A model generated the notes under the pieces. The model made no database searches and had not been told where the DNA came from. It saw only the letters and a program-made list of their open reading frames with translations. Of a DNA stretch of 64,000 bases, positions 1 to 10,432 are shown one piece after another (the first letter of the stretch is position 1; the number at the start of each line of letters is the position of its first letter). This DNA is from Bacillus infantis (GTDB lineage Bacteria > Bacillota > Bacilli > Bacillales > Cytobacillaceae), in contig NZ_JAIVAP010000020.1 in assembly GCF_020171945.1 (NCBI RefSeq), positions 1 through 64,000 of the forward strand, written 5' to 3'. A program made the position numbers and the translations under genes.

Positions 1-63
1 TCTGAGGTGGAAGCGTGGTGACACGTGGAGCTGACAGATACTAATAGATCGAGGACTTAACCA
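1..63 (+). rRNA. 23S ribosomal RNA, 3' end only
   Basis: The first ~60 bases match the conserved 3' terminus of Bacillus 23S rRNA (GAGCTGACAGATACTAAT followed by GATCGAGGACTTAACC). The gene enters from outside the window, so only the tail is visible; the exact mature end is estimated by comparison from memory with B. subtilis. It is followed by a ~70-base spacer and 5S rRNA, the usual rrn order. Confidence 0.93.
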
Positions 64-132
64 CATTTGATTGCTTTGTAATTCTTCTTCTGCATTATCT
101 AGTTTTGAGGGAATAAAAACCTCATCTAAATA

Positions 133-250
<118 letters not shown>

Positions 251-255
251 AAACG

Positions 256-287
256 AAGAACAGTCTTTGAGACTGTTCTTTTTTTGT
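256..287 (+). terminator. rrn operon terminator
   Basis: A perfect 10-bp stem (AAGAACAGTC / GACTGTTCTT) with a 5-base loop, followed by a run of T, directly after 5S rRNA. Confidence 0.9.
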
Positions 288-390
288 GTTTTCTTAGTGA
301 AATGGAGAAGGTTTTAATAAGAAAAGGGTTCTTGAGCGGAAATTAGTGGCGGTGTGGGCAGATTAGCAGGGTTTTTGATTAGATTGATGG

Positions 391-790
391 GGAGAGCAGC
401 TGCTTTGATTGCGAATTTCATTAATTTGTCCGATAATCTACCAACTTGGCGGTTTATTTAATCAATTGGCTGATTAATTTACCGACTTCCCCATTTAATT
501 TACCAACCTTGGCATTTATTTTACCATTTGACCCAAAACAACCATATCCTGCCGCTAGAATGCTGATATTGCTGGAAAAAGAACGTCGGGTGGCCAAAGA
601 GCAATATTTTCAATTAGAAATTTGAGAGAGCAGCGGCTTGAACCATGAATTTCTTCAATTCGCCCAATAATCTACCAGCTTCGCGATTTATTTAACCAAT
701 TGCCCCGATAATTTACCAACTCCCCATCATATTCAACCAATTGCCCTAAACCTCAACTTACCACCAACATTTTTACCAGCTGAGCTTAAT
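391..790. repeat. Two imperfect intergenic repeat units with 20-21 bp internal periodicity
   Basis: The ~810-base spacer between the rRNA terminator and yebE holds no convincing gene. It contains two related ~235-base modules, beginning near 391 and 626, each starting GAGAGCAGC and continuing with AATCTACCAAC, TTTATTTAA(T/C)CAATTG and AATTTACC(A/G)AC blocks spaced about 20-21 bases apart. Read on the minus strand the blocks become ATTGGTTAAAT and GGTAAATTA. The same word family, on the opposite strand, forms the tandem repeats at 25476-26030. The remainder (286-390 and 790-1020) shows nothing recognisable. Confidence 0.65.
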
Positions 791-1025
791 CCTGTCCAAT
801 CTTCCAACCCCAACCCCCGTCAGTCAATCCGCATACTTAATAATCCAAAACCATCCTGCTGGTCCTTGACTCCTAACCGCCCCGCCAGCCCATGCCGTCT
901 GAGAAAAAGGCATCATTCCTCGCAGCTTTCCTTCATTTCCCTGCTCACCCGCTCCCTGCAGCGGTTTTATGATTGGCAGAATAGGTTAACATAACAAAAA
1001 GATCATTTTATTTTTTTCTAAATGG

Positions 1026-1054
1026 TTCGCAAATGAAGATTTCTCTTGTACAAT
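1026..1054 (+). promoter_or_regulatory. Candidate SigmaA promoter for yebE-yebG
   Basis: TTCGCA at 1026-1031 and TACAAT at 1049-1054 are 17 bases apart, about 48 bases upstream of the chosen yebE start. Confidence 0.5.
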
Positions 1055-1101
1055 AGGGATTTACGTTGAATTAAGGCAGAGGCTTGGAGGAGGTTTATTT
1101 T

Positions 1102-1644
1102 TTGCTTGAAAATAGTTTAGTGATGGTTGCCATCATACTTGTCATTAATATTGTATATGTCTCCTTTTTTACAATCAGGATGATCCTTACACTGAAAGGG
1201 CAGCGTTATTTGGCTGCTTTTATCAGCATGATCGAAGTGGTCATTTATGTAATCGGACTGGGGCTAGTACTCGATAATCTGGATCAGATCCAGAATTTGG
1301 TCGCATATGCTGTGGGCTACGGAATCGGTGTTGTTGTCGGCATGAAAATCGAAGAGAAGCTTGCTCTTGGATATATAACGGTTAATGTAATAACAAAAGA
1401 ATATGATAAAGACGTTCCCAGGGTGCTGAGGGAAAAAGGCTATGGTGTAACGAACTGGGCTGCCAATGGGCTGGAGGGCGACCGGATGGCTATGCAGATT
1501 CTGACGCCGAGGAAATATGAGCTTAAGCTGTACCAGACGATCAAGGAGCTTGATCCTAAAGCCTTCATTATCGCGTATGAGCCTAAGACGATCCATGGCG
1601 GCTTCTGGGTGAAATCTGTCAGGAAAGGAAAATTGTATTCATGA
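1102..1644 (+). CDS. yebE: YebE-like DUF2179/UPF0316 membrane protein
   Basis: A 180-aa protein of the UPF0316 (DUF2179) family. The N-terminal third has three hydrophobic membrane segments, including the stretches [20 protein letters not shown] and [15 protein letters not shown]; the C-terminal part is a soluble DUF2179 domain ([15 protein letters not shown] and onward). Function is not established. A TTG at 1084 is also in frame but sits inside the ribosome binding site GGAGGAGG (1087-1093), so the TTG at 1102 is the better start, with 8-base spacing. The gene overlaps yebG by 4 bases, and the pair sits between an rRNA operon and pur as in B. subtilis. Confidence 0.85.
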   Translation: MLENSLVMVAIILVINIVYVSFFTIRMILTLKGQRYLAAFISMIEVVIYVIGLGLVLDNLDQIQNLVAYAVGYGIGVVVGMKIEEKLALGYITVNVITKEYDKDVPRVLREKGYGVTNWAANGLEGDRMAMQILTPRKYELKLYQTIKELDPKAFIIAYEPKTIHGGFWVKSVRKGKLYS

Positions 1645-1844
1645 GCAAGGAAAAGAAAAAGAAGCAGTTTGAAGTCCTTGAAAATGAAACGATTGGCCAA
1701 TGCCTGGACCGCATAGCAAAGGAAGGCTATGTGCCTGTCAGAAGGACGGAGAAGCCGATATTTAAAGAAGTGAAGACCGGCGGATCGGTCTCTTATGAGC
1801 CGGCAGGACGGCAGATAGTCTTTGAAGCGAAAAAGGAAGAGTAA
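1641..1844 (+). CDS. yebG: YebG-like NETI-motif protein
   Basis: A 67-aa protein with the NETI motif ([13 protein letters not shown]) that names this small Bacillaceae family. It begins with a lysine-rich segment and has no membrane segment. Its ATG overlaps the yebE stop codon, so the two are translationally coupled. The stop codon lies within a few bases of the first PurBox of the purine operator. Function is unknown. Confidence 0.85.
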   Translation: MSKEKKKKQFEVLENETIGQCLDRIAKEGYVPVRRTEKPIFKEVKTGGSVSYEPAGRQIVFEAKKEE

Positions 1845-1887
1845 AACACGAACATTATCCTATTATCAATCCTTATTGTTCGAATAG
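1844..1887 (+). promoter_or_regulatory. PurR operator: two inverted PurBoxes
   Basis: PurBox 1 at 1844-1856 (AAACACGAACATT) and an inverted PurBox 2 at 1875-1887 (ATTGTTCGAATAG) each match about 11 of 13 positions of the Bacillus consensus AWWWCCGAACWWT. They are 18 bases apart, close to the spacing known for the PurR repressor, and lie directly upstream of the -35 element. Known biology: PurR represses pur genes and is released by PRPP. Confidence 0.8.
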
Positions 1888-1890
1888 TGG

Positions 1891-1920
1891 TTGACACCCT
1901 CATAGGATAGTTGGTAAGAT
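1891..1920 (+). promoter_or_regulatory. SigmaA promoter of the purine operon
   Basis: A perfect -35 TTGACA (1891-1896) and -10 TAAGAT (1915-1920) with an 18-base spacer. The PurBoxes end 4 bases before the -35, so a bound repressor would contact this promoter. Confidence 0.75.
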
Positions 1921-1965
1921 GTTGTTAGATAAGATTACAATTAAAATTATATTTATATAAAGATT

Positions 1966-2040
1966 TACCCTTATATAATAATGGGGATATGGCCCATAAG
2001 TTTCTACCTGGCTGCCGTAAATGGCCGGACTATAAGGGAA
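1966..2040 (+). promoter_or_regulatory. Purine riboswitch, guanine type
   Basis: The aptamer has a perfect 8-bp P1 (CCCTTATA 1968-1975 with TATAAGGG 2031-2038), P2 (ATGGG/CCCAT closing GATATGG), P3 closing GCCGTAAATGGC, and the conserved core TTTCTACC and GGACTAT. The base preceding the P1 3' strand is C (2030), which in this class pairs with guanine or hypoxanthine; adenine switches have U. Together with the downstream terminator it should stop transcription when guanine is plentiful, as known for the B. subtilis pur leader. Confidence 0.9.
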
Positions 2041-2105
2041 AGCTGATATGACCGGTTCAAGGGTCTGCTTCCTTGTGTATATTAGGAGCTGTCCTTTATT
2101 ATCCG

Positions 2106-2165
2106 AGCCCGGACAGATTACTTTCTCTATTAGTGAAAAGTAATCTGTCCGGGCTTTTTATTTTT
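2106..2165 (+). terminator. Riboswitch-controlled intrinsic terminator
   Basis: A perfect 19-bp stem (2106-2124 with 2137-2155) with a 12-base loop and a T-rich tail ahead of purE. It is the expression platform of the guanine riboswitch. Confidence 0.9.
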
Positions 2166-2200
2166 GAGGGAAGAATAATTTTCTGTTGGGGGAGAGGCAT

Positions 2201-2683
2201 ATGCAAGTGGCTGTTATTATGGGCAGCAAATCTGACTGGGAAACGATGAAGCATACATGCGGCATGCTGGATAAGCTTGAGATTTCTTATGAAAAGCAGG
2301 TGGTTTCTGCCCATCGAACCCCGGATTTGATGTTCCGTTTTGCAGAAGAAGCAAGGGACCGCGGGATAAAAGTGATCATTGCGGGAGCTGGGGGAGCAGC
2401 TCACTTGCCAGGGATGGTGGCAGCGAAAACGACATTGCCGGTCATTGGCGTGCCAGTCCAATCCAAGGCGCTTAATGGACTCGACTCGCTGCTGTCCATT
2501 GTTCAGATGCCAGGCGGTGTTCCTGTAGCTACAGTGGCTATCGGAAAGGCAGGTGCAGTCAACGCGGCCCTCCTTGCTGCACAGATGCTTGGAGCCTTTG
2601 ATGCGGAGATTGCAGACAGGATTGAGAGCTTAAGGCTGCAGACTAAACAGGAAGTAATGGAGAGCAGTGATGAACTTGTCTAA
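2201..2683 (+). CDS. purE: N5-carboxyaminoimidazole ribonucleotide mutase
   Basis: A 160-aa class I PurE that converts N5-CAIR to CAIR in purine synthesis. Family motifs are clear: [11 protein letters not shown] at the N-terminus, SAHRTPD, and [11 protein letters not shown] in the substrate-binding region. The ATG at 2201 is preceded by GGGGGAGAGG; a TTG at 2186 lies inside that ribosome binding site and is rejected. It is the first gene of the operon and overlaps purK by 14 bases; PurE and PurK catalyse consecutive steps. Confidence 0.97.
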   Translation: MQVAVIMGSKSDWETMKHTCGMLDKLEISYEKQVVSAHRTPDLMFRFAEEARDRGIKVIIAGAGGAAHLPGMVAAKTTLPVIGVPVQSKALNGLDSLLSIVQMPGGVPVATVAIGKAGAVNAALLAAQMLGAFDAEIADRIESLRLQTKQEVMESSDELV

Positions 2684-3830
2684 ACAAACAATTTTGCCTG
2701 GACAGACGATAGGAATCATCGGGGGCGGACAGCTGGGGAGAATGATGGCATTGGCAGCGAAGGCACAGGGGTTCAGGATTGCCGTCCTTGATCCGGCACC
2801 GGATTCTCCCTGCGGCCAGGTTGCCGACCGGCAGATTGTCGGCGGCTACGATAACCTGCTTTGTATAAAGGAGCTTGCTGAGGCGAGCGATGTGATCACT
2901 TATGAATTTGAAAATATCAATGCCGAGGCGCTTGACTGGCTGACAAGCCATGCCTATGTTCCCCAGGGATCTGAACTGCTACGCACAACGCAGGACCGCC
3001 TGACGGAGAAGATAGCGATCGAACGGGCAGGGGCAAAGGTGGCGCCTTACGCCCGCATCGAAAAGACGGCCGATATTTATGATAATATAGAGAAGCTTGA
3101 TTTTCCTGCGGTACTAAAGACGGCACGCGGCGGCTATGATGGCAAAGGCCAATATGTGATCCGTTCAAAAGATGATATTCCTGCTGCTGCAGAGCTGCTT
3201 GAAAAAGGTATTTGTGTTTTGGAAAAGTGGATCTCTTTTCAAAAGGAAATCTCTGTGATCATCGCAAGAAATCCTGATGGGGAGACAGCTGTTTTTCCAG
3301 TAGGAGAGAATATTCATAAAGATAATATCCTGCATGAAACCATTGTACCGGCTGATATCAGCGAGAGTGCCGCGCGCAAGGCTGAAGACTTGGCCAAAAA
3401 GATCGGCGAAGCGCTTGGGCTGGTTGGTACGCTTGCAGTGGAGATGTTTCTATCTGACGGGGATGAGATTTACATAAATGAATTGGCTCCAAGGCCGCAT
3501 AACTCAGGCCATTATACAATCGAGGCCTGTGAAACTTCACAGTTTGAGCAGCATATCAGGGCTGTGTGCAATTGGCCGCTTGGAAGCACAAGGCTATTAA
3601 ATCCGGCAGTTATGGTCAACATATTAGGAGAGCACCAGTCAGATGTAATCAGGGCAATTCCGGGCCTGAGGGATTGGAAGATCCATCTGTATGGGAAGGA
3701 TGAACCGAAGCATAAGCGGAAGATGGGGCATGTGACCCTTTTACGGCCGTCAGCGGCAGAAGCGCTTGCCGAGATAGACCGCAGCGGAATATGGAGCAAA
3801 GCAAAAGAAGGTATGGAGGTTTTACGATGA
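2670..3830 (+). CDS. purK: N5-carboxyaminoimidazole ribonucleotide synthase
   Basis: A 386-aa ATP-grasp enzyme that carboxylates AIR to N5-CAIR using bicarbonate and ATP. The N-terminus carries the dinucleotide-like loop [14 protein letters not shown]; the ATP-grasp core includes [14 protein letters not shown] and the metal-binding [20 protein letters not shown] region, the usual PurK signature. The ATG at 2670 has GGAG 8 bases upstream; the GTG directly before it is less well placed. The stop overlaps the purB start (ATGA). Confidence 0.96.
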   Translation: MNLSKQTILPGQTIGIIGGGQLGRMMALAAKAQGFRIAVLDPAPDSPCGQVADRQIVGGYDNLLCIKELAEASDVITYEFENINAEALDWLTSHAYVPQGSELLRTTQDRLTEKIAIERAGAKVAPYARIEKTADIYDNIEKLDFPAVLKTARGGYDGKGQYVIRSKDDIPAAAELLEKGICVLEKWISFQKEISVIIARNPDGETAVFPVGENIHKDNILHETIVPADISESAARKAEDLAKKIGEALGLVGTLAVEMFLSDGDEIYINELAPRPHNSGHYTIEACETSQFEQHIRAVCNWPLGSTRLLNPAVMVNILGEHQSDVIRAIPGLRDWKIHLYGKDEPKHKRKMGHVTLLRPSAAEALAEIDRSGIWSKAKEGMEVLR

Positions 3831-5119
3831 TTGGACGTTATACAAGACCTGAAATGGGAGCGATATGGACAGAGGAAAATCGCTTTAAAGCCTGGCTGGA
3901 AGTAGAAATCCTTGCTTGTGAAGCATGGGCGGAGCTCGGGGACATCCCAAAAGAAGATGTGCAGAAAATCCGTGAGAATGCCTCATTTGATATCGAACGC
4001 ATCAATGAAATCGAGCAGGAAACCCGCCATGATGTGGTGGCATTCACACGCGCGGTTTCAGAAACGCTCGGCGAAGAGCGGAAATGGGTGCATTACGGCC
4101 TCACTTCCACGGATGTAGTGGACACGGCTCTTTCCTACCTGATCAAGCAGGCTAACAGCATCCTTCTTCAGGATCTGGAGAATTTCGTTGAAATCTTGAA
4201 GAATAAAGCAAAAGAACATAAATACACAGTAATGATGGGGCGCACGCACGGTGTTCATGCCGAGCCGACAACTTTCGGGCTGAAGCTGGCTCTATGGTAT
4301 GAGGAAATGAAGCGGAACCTGGAGCGCTTCAAGCAGGCCGCTTCCGGCGTTGAGTTCGGGAAGATGTCCGGTGCTGTCGGGACTTACGCCAATATCAACC
4401 CATTCGTGGAAAGCTATGTGTGCGAGAAGCTGGGCCTCCAGCCTGCACCTATTTCAACGCAGACACTTCAGCGTGACCGCCATGCCCACTATATGGCCGC
4501 CATCTCGCTGATTGCGACTTCCATCGAGAAGTTTGCTGTTGAGATCCGCGGACTTCAGAAGAGTGAAACCCGTGAAGTTGAGGAGTTTTTTGCGAAAGGG
4601 CAGAAAGGATCTTCTGCAATGCCGCATAAGCGAAATCCAATCGGTTCTGAGAATATGACAGGCCTTGCACGCGTAATCCGCGGCCATATGCTCACAGCTT
4701 ATGAAAATGTGCCGTTATGGCATGAACGCGATATTTCACACTCTTCGGCAGAGCGGATCATTCTTCCGGATGCAACGATTGCCCTGAATTACATGCTGAA
4801 CCGATTTGGGAATATCGTTAAGAATCTCACCGTGTTCCCGGAGAACATGAAGAGAAATATGGACCGCACCCTTGGCCTCATCTATTCTCAGCGCGTGCTG
4901 CTTGCCTTGATCGATAAAGGAATGGCCCGTGAAGAGGCATATGACGTTGTCCAGCCGAGGGCGATGGAGGCATGGGAGAAGCAGGTAGCGTTCAAATCGC
5001 TTGTGGAAGCTGATGAAACGATTTCTTCCAGGCTGTCTGCAGAGGAAATTGAAGACTGCTTTGATTATAACTATCACATCAAGCATGTGGACACCATTTT
5101 TGACCGCTTAGGCTTATAA
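3827..5119 (+). CDS. purB: Adenylosuccinate lyase
   Basis: A 430-aa fumarase/aspartase-superfamily lyase that acts twice in purine synthesis: cleaving SAICAR to AICAR, and adenylosuccinate to AMP, each releasing fumarate. Visible signatures are [12 protein letters not shown], the [11 protein letters not shown] region, [14 protein letters not shown], and the flexible catalytic loop [17 protein letters not shown] with its catalytic Ser. The ATG at 3827 follows GGAGG and overlaps the purK stop; upstream in-frame codons lie in purK and are rejected. A UUCG-loop hairpin follows. Confidence 0.97.
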   Translation: MIGRYTRPEMGAIWTEENRFKAWLEVEILACEAWAELGDIPKEDVQKIRENASFDIERINEIEQETRHDVVAFTRAVSETLGEERKWVHYGLTSTDVVDTALSYLIKQANSILLQDLENFVEILKNKAKEHKYTVMMGRTHGVHAEPTTFGLKLALWYEEMKRNLERFKQAASGVEFGKMSGAVGTYANINPFVESYVCEKLGLQPAPISTQTLQRDRHAHYMAAISLIATSIEKFAVEIRGLQKSETREVEEFFAKGQKGSSAMPHKRNPIGSENMTGLARVIRGHMLTAYENVPLWHERDISHSSAERIILPDATIALNYMLNRFGNIVKNLTVFPENMKRNMDRTLGLIYSQRVLLALIDKGMAREEAYDVVQPRAMEAWEKQVAFKSLVEADETISSRLSAEEIEDCFDYNYHIKHVDTIFDRLGL

Positions 5120-5124
5120 AATCA

Positions 5125-5146
5125 GGGGGCTTCGGTCCCCTTTTAT
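5125..5146 (+). terminator. Internal C(UUCG)G hairpin with T-run between purB and purC
   Basis: GGGGGC-TTCG-GTCCCC followed by TTTTAT forms a 6-bp stem (one G-T pair) capped by the very stable cUUCGg tetraloop. It has the form of an intrinsic terminator but lies inside the operon, so partial termination or mRNA processing is more likely than a true operon end. Confidence 0.6.
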
Positions 5147-5185
5147 CAGGAAGATTCCCAATATTCTTACCAAGGAGGCTCTGCC

Positions 5186-5905
5186 ATGGAAAAGAGAGAG
5201 CAACTATATGAAGGCAAGGCGAAAAAAGTATATCTGACCGATGATGAAAATATTGTCTGGCTTGAATATAAAGATTCTGCAACTGCATTCAACGGGGAGA
5301 AAAAAGCAGAGATTGCCGGCAAAGGCCGTTTGAATAACGAGATTACAAGTCTGCTGTTTTCAGAGCTTCATAAAAAGGGCATCAGCTCTCATTTCATTGA
5401 GAAAGTTTCAGAAACTGAGCAGCTTGTACAAAAAGTCGAGATTATTCCTATTGAAGTGGTTGTAAGGAATGTGGCTGCTGGAAGCATGGCGAAAAGGCTT
5501 GGAATGGAAGAAGGGGCTCTTCTGAAAAAAACGCTTGTGGAGTTTTATTTGAAGGATGACAGTCTGGGCGATCCGATCATTACCGATGATCATGTGTTTG
5601 AGCTTGATCTTGCTTCTCCTGATGAAGCTGCCCTGCTGAAGAGCAAAGCGCTTGAGGTTAATGCATTTTTATCAAGCTTCTTTAAGGAAATGGGCATTCG
5701 TCTCATTGACTTTAAGCTTGAGTTCGGAAAAAATGCTGCCGGCGATATTCTGCTGGCAGATGAAATCTCTCCTGATACTTGCCGCCTTTGGGATATGGAG
5801 ACAAATGCGAAGCTTGATAAGGATGTATTCCGCCGTGATCTGGGAAGCTTAACAGATGCCTATGAAAATATTTTAACAAGATTGGGAGGACGCCAGCATG
5901 TATAA
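5186..5905 (+). CDS. purC: SAICAR synthase
   Basis: A 239-aa phosphoribosylaminoimidazole-succinocarboxamide synthase joining CAIR and aspartate with ATP. Signatures: LYEGKAKKVYLTDD at the N-terminus, PIEVVVRNVAAGSMAKR (residues ~90-106), DDHVFELDLASPDE, and LADEISPDTCRLWD near the C-terminus. The start is ATG after AAGGAGG. It is separated from purB by the internal hairpin and overlaps purS by 8 bases. Confidence 0.97.
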   Translation: MEKREQLYEGKAKKVYLTDDENIVWLEYKDSATAFNGEKKAEIAGKGRLNNEITSLLFSELHKKGISSHFIEKVSETEQLVQKVEIIPIEVVVRNVAAGSMAKRLGMEEGALLKKTLVEFYLKDDSLGDPIITDDHVFELDLASPDEAALLKSKALEVNAFLSSFFKEMGIRLIDFKLEFGKNAAGDILLADEISPDTCRLWDMETNAKLDKDVFRRDLGSLTDAYENILTRLGGRQHV

Positions 5906-6152
5906 AGTAAAGGTGTATATCACATTAAGAGAAAGTGTATTGGATCCGCAGGGAACAGTTGTGAAAGGATCGCTGCACTCCCTGGACTTCAATGAAGTGC
6001 AGGATGTCCGGATTGGGAAATATATGGAGCTGACAATCGATAAGACAGATCGTGATATTGATGCAGCTGTAAAAGAAATGTGTGAGCGCCTGCTGGCTAA
6101 TGTGGTGATTGAGGACTACCGCTACGAAATTGAGGAGTGTGTTGCACTGTGA
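5898..6152 (+). CDS. purS: Phosphoribosylformylglycinamidine synthase subunit PurS
   Basis: An 84-aa small subunit of the three-part FGAM synthase (PurS-PurQ-PurL) found in Gram-positive bacteria. It begins [19 protein letters not shown] and contains [17 protein letters not shown], both family hallmarks. It bridges the glutaminase PurQ and the synthase PurL. Ribosome binding site GGAGGA precedes the ATG; the start overlaps the purC end and the end overlaps purQ. Confidence 0.96.
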   Translation: MYKVKVYITLRESVLDPQGTVVKGSLHSLDFNEVQDVRIGKYMELTIDKTDRDIDAAVKEMCERLLANVVIEDYRYEIEECVAL

Positions 6153-6835
6153 GGTTTGCAGTCATCGTTTTTCCGGGCTCCAATTGTGATATTGATATGT
6201 TCCATGCGATCCAGGATGAGCTTGGGGAGCAGGCAGAATATGTGTGGCATGATACAGAAAGCCTTGATGAATATGATGCGATCCTCCTGCCGGGCGGCTT
6301 TTCTTATGGAGATTATCTCCGTTCCGGCGCGATTGCCCGTTTCAGCAAGGTGATGAAGGCTGTTATCAAAGCAGCAGAGGAAGGAAAGCCGGTCCTTGGT
6401 GTCTGCAATGGCTTCCAGATCCTCCTTGAAACCGGCCTGCTGCCAGGAGCGATGCGCAGGAATGAAAGCCTGAAATTTATGTGCCGGCCCGTTCAGCTGC
6501 AGGTAGCGAATAATCAAACGATCTTCTCTTCCGCTTATGAACAGGGTGAAGTGATCACAATCCCGATTGCACATGGAGAAGGCAATTATTACTGCGATGA
6601 AGCCACACTAGAATCACTTAGAGAGAATAATAGGATTGTATTCACATACAGCGGCGATAACCCGAATGGAAGCCTTGGCGACATTGCCGGAATCATCAAT
6701 GAAAAAGGAAATGTCCTTGGCATGATGCCGCATCCTGAAAGGGCCGTCGATCAGCTAATGGGCGGTGCCGATGGACTGAAGCTTTTCCAATCAATCGTCA
6801 AACAATGGAGGGAATCTTATGCCGTTAATGCTTGA
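6149..6835 (+). CDS. purQ: Phosphoribosylformylglycinamidine synthase glutaminase subunit PurQ
   Basis: A 228-aa class I glutamine amidotransferase that supplies ammonia to PurL. The nucleophile is Cys86 in GVCNGFQ; the catalytic His/Glu are in MMPHPERAV near residue 194. The likely start is GTG 6149 with GAGGAG upstream, giving the N-terminus [14 protein letters not shown]; an earlier GTG at 6137 overlaps the ribosome binding site. It overlaps purS by 4 bases and purL by 17. Confidence 0.96.
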   Translation: MRFAVIVFPGSNCDIDMFHAIQDELGEQAEYVWHDTESLDEYDAILLPGGFSYGDYLRSGAIARFSKVMKAVIKAAEEGKPVLGVCNGFQILLETGLLPGAMRRNESLKFMCRPVQLQVANNQTIFSSAYEQGEVITIPIAHGEGNYYCDEATLESLRENNRIVFTYSGDNPNGSLGDIAGIINEKGNVLGMMPHPERAVDQLMGGADGLKLFQSIVKQWRESYAVNA

Positions 6836-9035
6836 GCCAAGCCCGCAGCAGATTGTAACAGAAAAAGTCTACAAAGAGATGGGATTGACGGATCAGGAAT
6901 TTGCAATGGTTGAGGACATCCTTGGCAGATTGCCGAATTACACAGAGCTCGGATTGTTTTCCGTCATGTGGTCAGAGCATTGCAGCTATAAAAATTCCAA
7001 GCCGGTCCTGAAAAAATTCCCGGTCAAAGGCGGACGCGTCCTGCAGGGCCCTGGGGAAGGAGCTGGCATCGTTGACATCGGAGACGGCCAGGCAGTTGTA
7101 TTTAAAATCGAAAGCCATAACCACCCATCTGCAATCGAGCCTTACCAGGGAGCGGCAACGGGTGTGGGCGGCATTATCCGGGATGTATTTTCAATGGGAG
7201 CAAGACCGATCGCTCTCCTTAACTCTCTTCGCTTTGGAGAGCTGGATTCTCCTCGCGTTCGGTACCTTTTTAAAGAAGTAGTGGCAGGCATTGCCGGGTA
7301 CGGAAACTGCATCGGCATTCCGACTGTCGGGGGCGAAGTGCAGTTTGATGCTTCCTATGAAGGCAATCCGCTCGTCAATGCCATGTGTGTGGGGCTGATT
7401 GACCATAAGGATATTAAAAAAGGCCAGGCGCACGGCGTCGGCAATACAGTCATGTATGTAGGCGCTAAAACAGGCCGCGACGGCATCCACGGCGCGACCT
7501 TTGCTTCAGAGGAACTGACAGAGCAGTCTGAAGAAAAGCGCCCTGCCGTCCAGGTCGGCGATCCGTTCATGGAGAAGCTGCTGCTCGAGGCATGCCTTGA
7601 GCTGGTCAAGTCTGATGCGCTTGTCGGCATCCAGGACATGGGAGCAGCCGGGCTGACAAGCTCTTCTGCCGAAATGGCCAGCAAAGCAGGATCAGGCATC
7701 GAAATGAACCTTGACCTTGTCCCGCAGAGGGAGACGGGCATGACTGCCTATGAAATGATGCTGTCTGAATCACAGGAGCGTATGCTGATTGTCGTCCAAA
7801 AAGGGCGTGAGCAGGAAATCGTTGATCTTTTTTCAAAATATGAACTCGAAGCCGTGGCGATCGGCCGGGTGACAGATGATAAAATGCTTCGCCTCATCCA
7901 TAAAGGGGAAGTGGTGGCGGACGTTCCGGCTGATGCACTTGCCGAGGAAGCGCCTGTGTACCACAAGCCTTCACGCGAGCCTGAGTATTTCCGTGAATTC
8001 CAGGCTATGGAGAAGGAAATTCCGGCAGCAGGGAATGCGGGGGAAACTCTGATGCGTCTGCTGCAGCAGCCTACCATCGCAAGCAAGGAATGGGTTTACG
8101 ACCAATATGACTATATGGTTCGCACGAGTACAGTTGTTTCTCCTGGTTCTGATGCGGCGGTCGTAAGGATCCGCGGAACGCGCAAGGCACTTGCGATGAC
8201 AACGGACTGCAATTCGCGCTATCTGTATCTGGATCCTGAAACAGGCGGAAAGATTGCCGTGGCTGAAGCAGCTAGGAATATCATAGCTTCCGGTGCCGAG
8301 CCGCTTGCCATTACTGACTGCCTGAACTTCGGCAATCCGGAAAAGCCTGAAATCTTCTGGCAGCTGGAGAAAGCGGCAGACGGCATGAGCAGCGCCTGTC
8401 TGGCTTTGAATACGCCGGTCATTGGCGGAAACGTATCACTTTACAATGAAACCAACGGTACAGCCGTTTATCCTACACCAGTAGTCGGGATGGTCGGGCT
8501 TGTAGAGGATGTTGACCATATTACGACTCAAAGCTTCAAACAGGCCGGAGATCTGATTTATCTTCTAGGAGAAACAAAGGCCGAATTTGGCGGCAGCGAG
8601 CTGCAAAAGCTTGTTCACGGCGAGATATTCGGAAAAGCGCCGGAGCTTGACCTGGAAACAGAAGCAAAGAATCAGGAGCAGGTGCTAAAAGCCATCCGTG
8701 CGGGGCTTGTCTCTTCCGCTCATGACCTGGCAGAAGGCGGACTTGCAGTGGCAGCTGCTGAAAGCGTGATTGGCTCTGAGGGGCTTGGCGCTTCCATCCG
8801 CATTTCAGGAGACGAGACCAGCGCACTATTCAGTGAATCTCAGTCCCGCTTCCTCCTAAGTGTTAAAAAGGAAGATCAGCAGGCATTTGAAAGAATGGCT
8901 GATGCGGTTCTGATCGGCGAGGTGACAGGAGAGCCTGTGCTTGAAATCCACTCTGACAGCGGCCTGGTTATGAAAGAACAAACAGAAGTCCTGAAATCAG
9001 CCTGGAAAGGAGCGATCCCATGCTTGCTGAAATAA
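6819..9035 (+). CDS. purL: Phosphoribosylformylglycinamidine synthase subunit PurL
   Basis: A 738-aa small-type PurL (no fused glutaminase), which converts FGAR to FGAM with ATP and ammonia. It has the two AIRS-like halves of the family. Visible motifs include [15 protein letters not shown] with the catalytic His, [34 protein letters not shown], and [12 protein letters not shown] in the second half. Its size matches the B. subtilis enzyme. The 5' end overlaps purQ and the 3' end overlaps purF by 16 bases. Confidence 0.97.
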   Translation: MPLMLEPSPQQIVTEKVYKEMGLTDQEFAMVEDILGRLPNYTELGLFSVMWSEHCSYKNSKPVLKKFPVKGGRVLQGPGEGAGIVDIGDGQAVVFKIESHNHPSAIEPYQGAATGVGGIIRDVFSMGARPIALLNSLRFGELDSPRVRYLFKEVVAGIAGYGNCIGIPTVGGEVQFDASYEGNPLVNAMCVGLIDHKDIKKGQAHGVGNTVMYVGAKTGRDGIHGATFASEELTEQSEEKRPAVQVGDPFMEKLLLEACLELVKSDALVGIQDMGAAGLTSSSAEMASKAGSGIEMNLDLVPQRETGMTAYEMMLSESQERMLIVVQKGREQEIVDLFSKYELEAVAIGRVTDDKMLRLIHKGEVVADVPADALAEEAPVYHKPSREPEYFREFQAMEKEIPAAGNAGETLMRLLQQPTIASKEWVYDQYDYMVRTSTVVSPGSDAAVVRIRGTRKALAMTTDCNSRYLYLDPETGGKIAVAEAARNIIASGAEPLAITDCLNFGNPEKPEIFWQLEKAADGMSSACLALNTPVIGGNVSLYNETNGTAVYPTPVVGMVGLVEDVDHITTQSFKQAGDLIYLLGETKAEFGGSELQKLVHGEIFGKAPELDLETEAKNQEQVLKAIRAGLVSSAHDLAEGGLAVAAAESVIGSEGLGASIRISGDETSALFSESQSRFLLSVKKEDQQAFERMADAVLIGEVTGEPVLEIHSDSGLVMKEQTEVLKSAWKGAIPCLLK

Positions 9036-10432
9036 GAGGCCTGAACGAAGAATGCGGCATCTTTGGCGTCTGGGGGCATGAAAATGCCGCCCAAATCACC
9101 TATTACGGCCTTCACAGCCTGCAGCACCGGGGCCAGGAAGGTACAGGGATGGTCGTGACAGACGGGAAAAAGCTAAAGGGTCTGAAAGGTGAAGGGCTTG
9201 TTGCGGAAATTTTCACAGAGGATGCCATGGAGGCAATGGACGGAAAGTCGGCCATCGGCCATGTCCGCTATGCAACAGCAGGAGGCGGCGGATATGAAAA
9301 TGTCCAGCCTCTGCTGTTCAACTCACAAAACGGCGGCCTGGCACTTGCGCATAATGGCAATCTGGTAAATGCCACTGCACTGAAAAATCAGCTTGAAGGA
9401 CAGGGGAGCATCTTCCAGACCAGCTCAGATACAGAGGTGCTGGCTCATCTGATCAAGCGCGGCGGTTTTTCAGCCTTAAAGGATCGGGTTAAAACGGCCC
9501 TATCCATGGTAAAGGGCGCGTATGCTTTTCTGATCATGACAGAAACCGAATTGATGGTGGCGCTTGACCCGAACGGGATGCGGCCGCTATCGCTCGCGAA
9601 GCTTGGCGATGCCTATGTGGTAGCTTCCGAAACCTGTGCTTTTGATGTGGTCGGGGCAGAATTCATCAGGGATGTTCTTCCTGGCGAGCTCTTGATCATT
9701 GATGATGAAGGCTTCCGTTCCGAGATGTTTGCGGTTGCCTCAACAACAGCCATGTGTACAATGGAATATGTTTATTTTTCAAGGCCTGACAGCAATATCA
9801 ACGGCATCAATGTCCACACGGCCCGTAAAAGTCTTGGGAAGAAGCTGGCTGAAGAGTTTCCTTTTGAAGCAGATGTGGTAACAGGAGTGCCTGATTCAAG
9901 CATTTCAGCTGCCATTGGCTATGCGGAAGCATCCGGGATTCCTTATGAAATGGGGCTGATCAAGAATAGATATGTCGGCAGGACATTCATCCAGCCGTCC
10001 CAGTCATTGAGGGAACAGGGCGTCAAGATGAAGCTTTCCCCTGTGCGGGGCGTTGTGGAAGGCAAAAGAGTTATCATGGTCGATGATTCCATTGTCCGCG
10101 GCACAACAAGCAGAAGGATCGTCACCATGCTCCGCGAAGCAGGCGCGACTGAGGTTCATGTCGTAATCAGTTCACCGCCGATCAAGAACCCTTGCTTCTA
10201 CGGGATCGATACATCGACAAGGGAGGAATTGATTGCCTCCGAGCATACTGTTGAAGAAATTCGGGAAATCATCGGGGCAGACACACTTTCCTTTTTAAGC
10301 GCGGAAGGGATGATTGAAGCAATCGGCAGGACAGATTCGGGAGCATTGAAAGGCCAGTGCCTTGCATGCTTTACCGGGAACTATCCGACTGAAATCTATC
10401 CTTCTACCATTCTTCCTTACGAAAAAGTCTAA
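9020..10432 (+). CDS. purF: Amidophosphoribosyltransferase
   Basis: A 470-aa glutamine PRPP amidotransferase, the first committed step of the pathway. An 11-residue propeptide precedes the N-terminal nucleophile Cys12 ([13 protein letters not shown]). The PRPP-binding loop [14 protein letters not shown] is present. Cysteines in TAMCTME, NPCFYGI and GQCLACF match those that bind the 4Fe-4S cluster in the B. subtilis enzyme. ATG 9020 overlaps the end of purL; a hairpin separates it from purM. Confidence 0.97.
   Translation: MLAEIRGLNEECGIFGVWGHENAAQITYYGLHSLQHRGQEGTGMVVTDGKKLKGLKGEGLVAEIFTEDAMEAMDGKSAIGHVRYATAGGGGYENVQPLLFNSQNGGLALAHNGNLVNATALKNQLEGQGSIFQTSSDTEVLAHLIKRGGFSALKDRVKTALSMVKGAYAFLIMTETELMVALDPNGMRPLSLAKLGDAYVVASETCAFDVVGAEFIRDVLPGELLIIDDEGFRSEMFAVASTTAMCTMEYVYFSRPDSNINGINVHTARKSLGKKLAEEFPFEADVVTGVPDSSISAAIGYAEASGIPYEMGLIKNRYVGRTFIQPSQSLREQGVKMKLSPVRGVVEGKRVIMVDDSIVRGTTSRRIVTMLREAGATEVHVVISSPPIKNPCFYGIDTSTREELIASEHTVEEIREIIGADTLSFLSAEGMIEAIGRTDSGALKGQCLACFTGNYPTEIYPSTILPYEKV

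Noticed and set aside
1084-1101. Longer start for yebE (TTG 1084)
   Set aside because: This codon lies within the GGAGGAGG ribosome binding site; the extra residues are not family-like.
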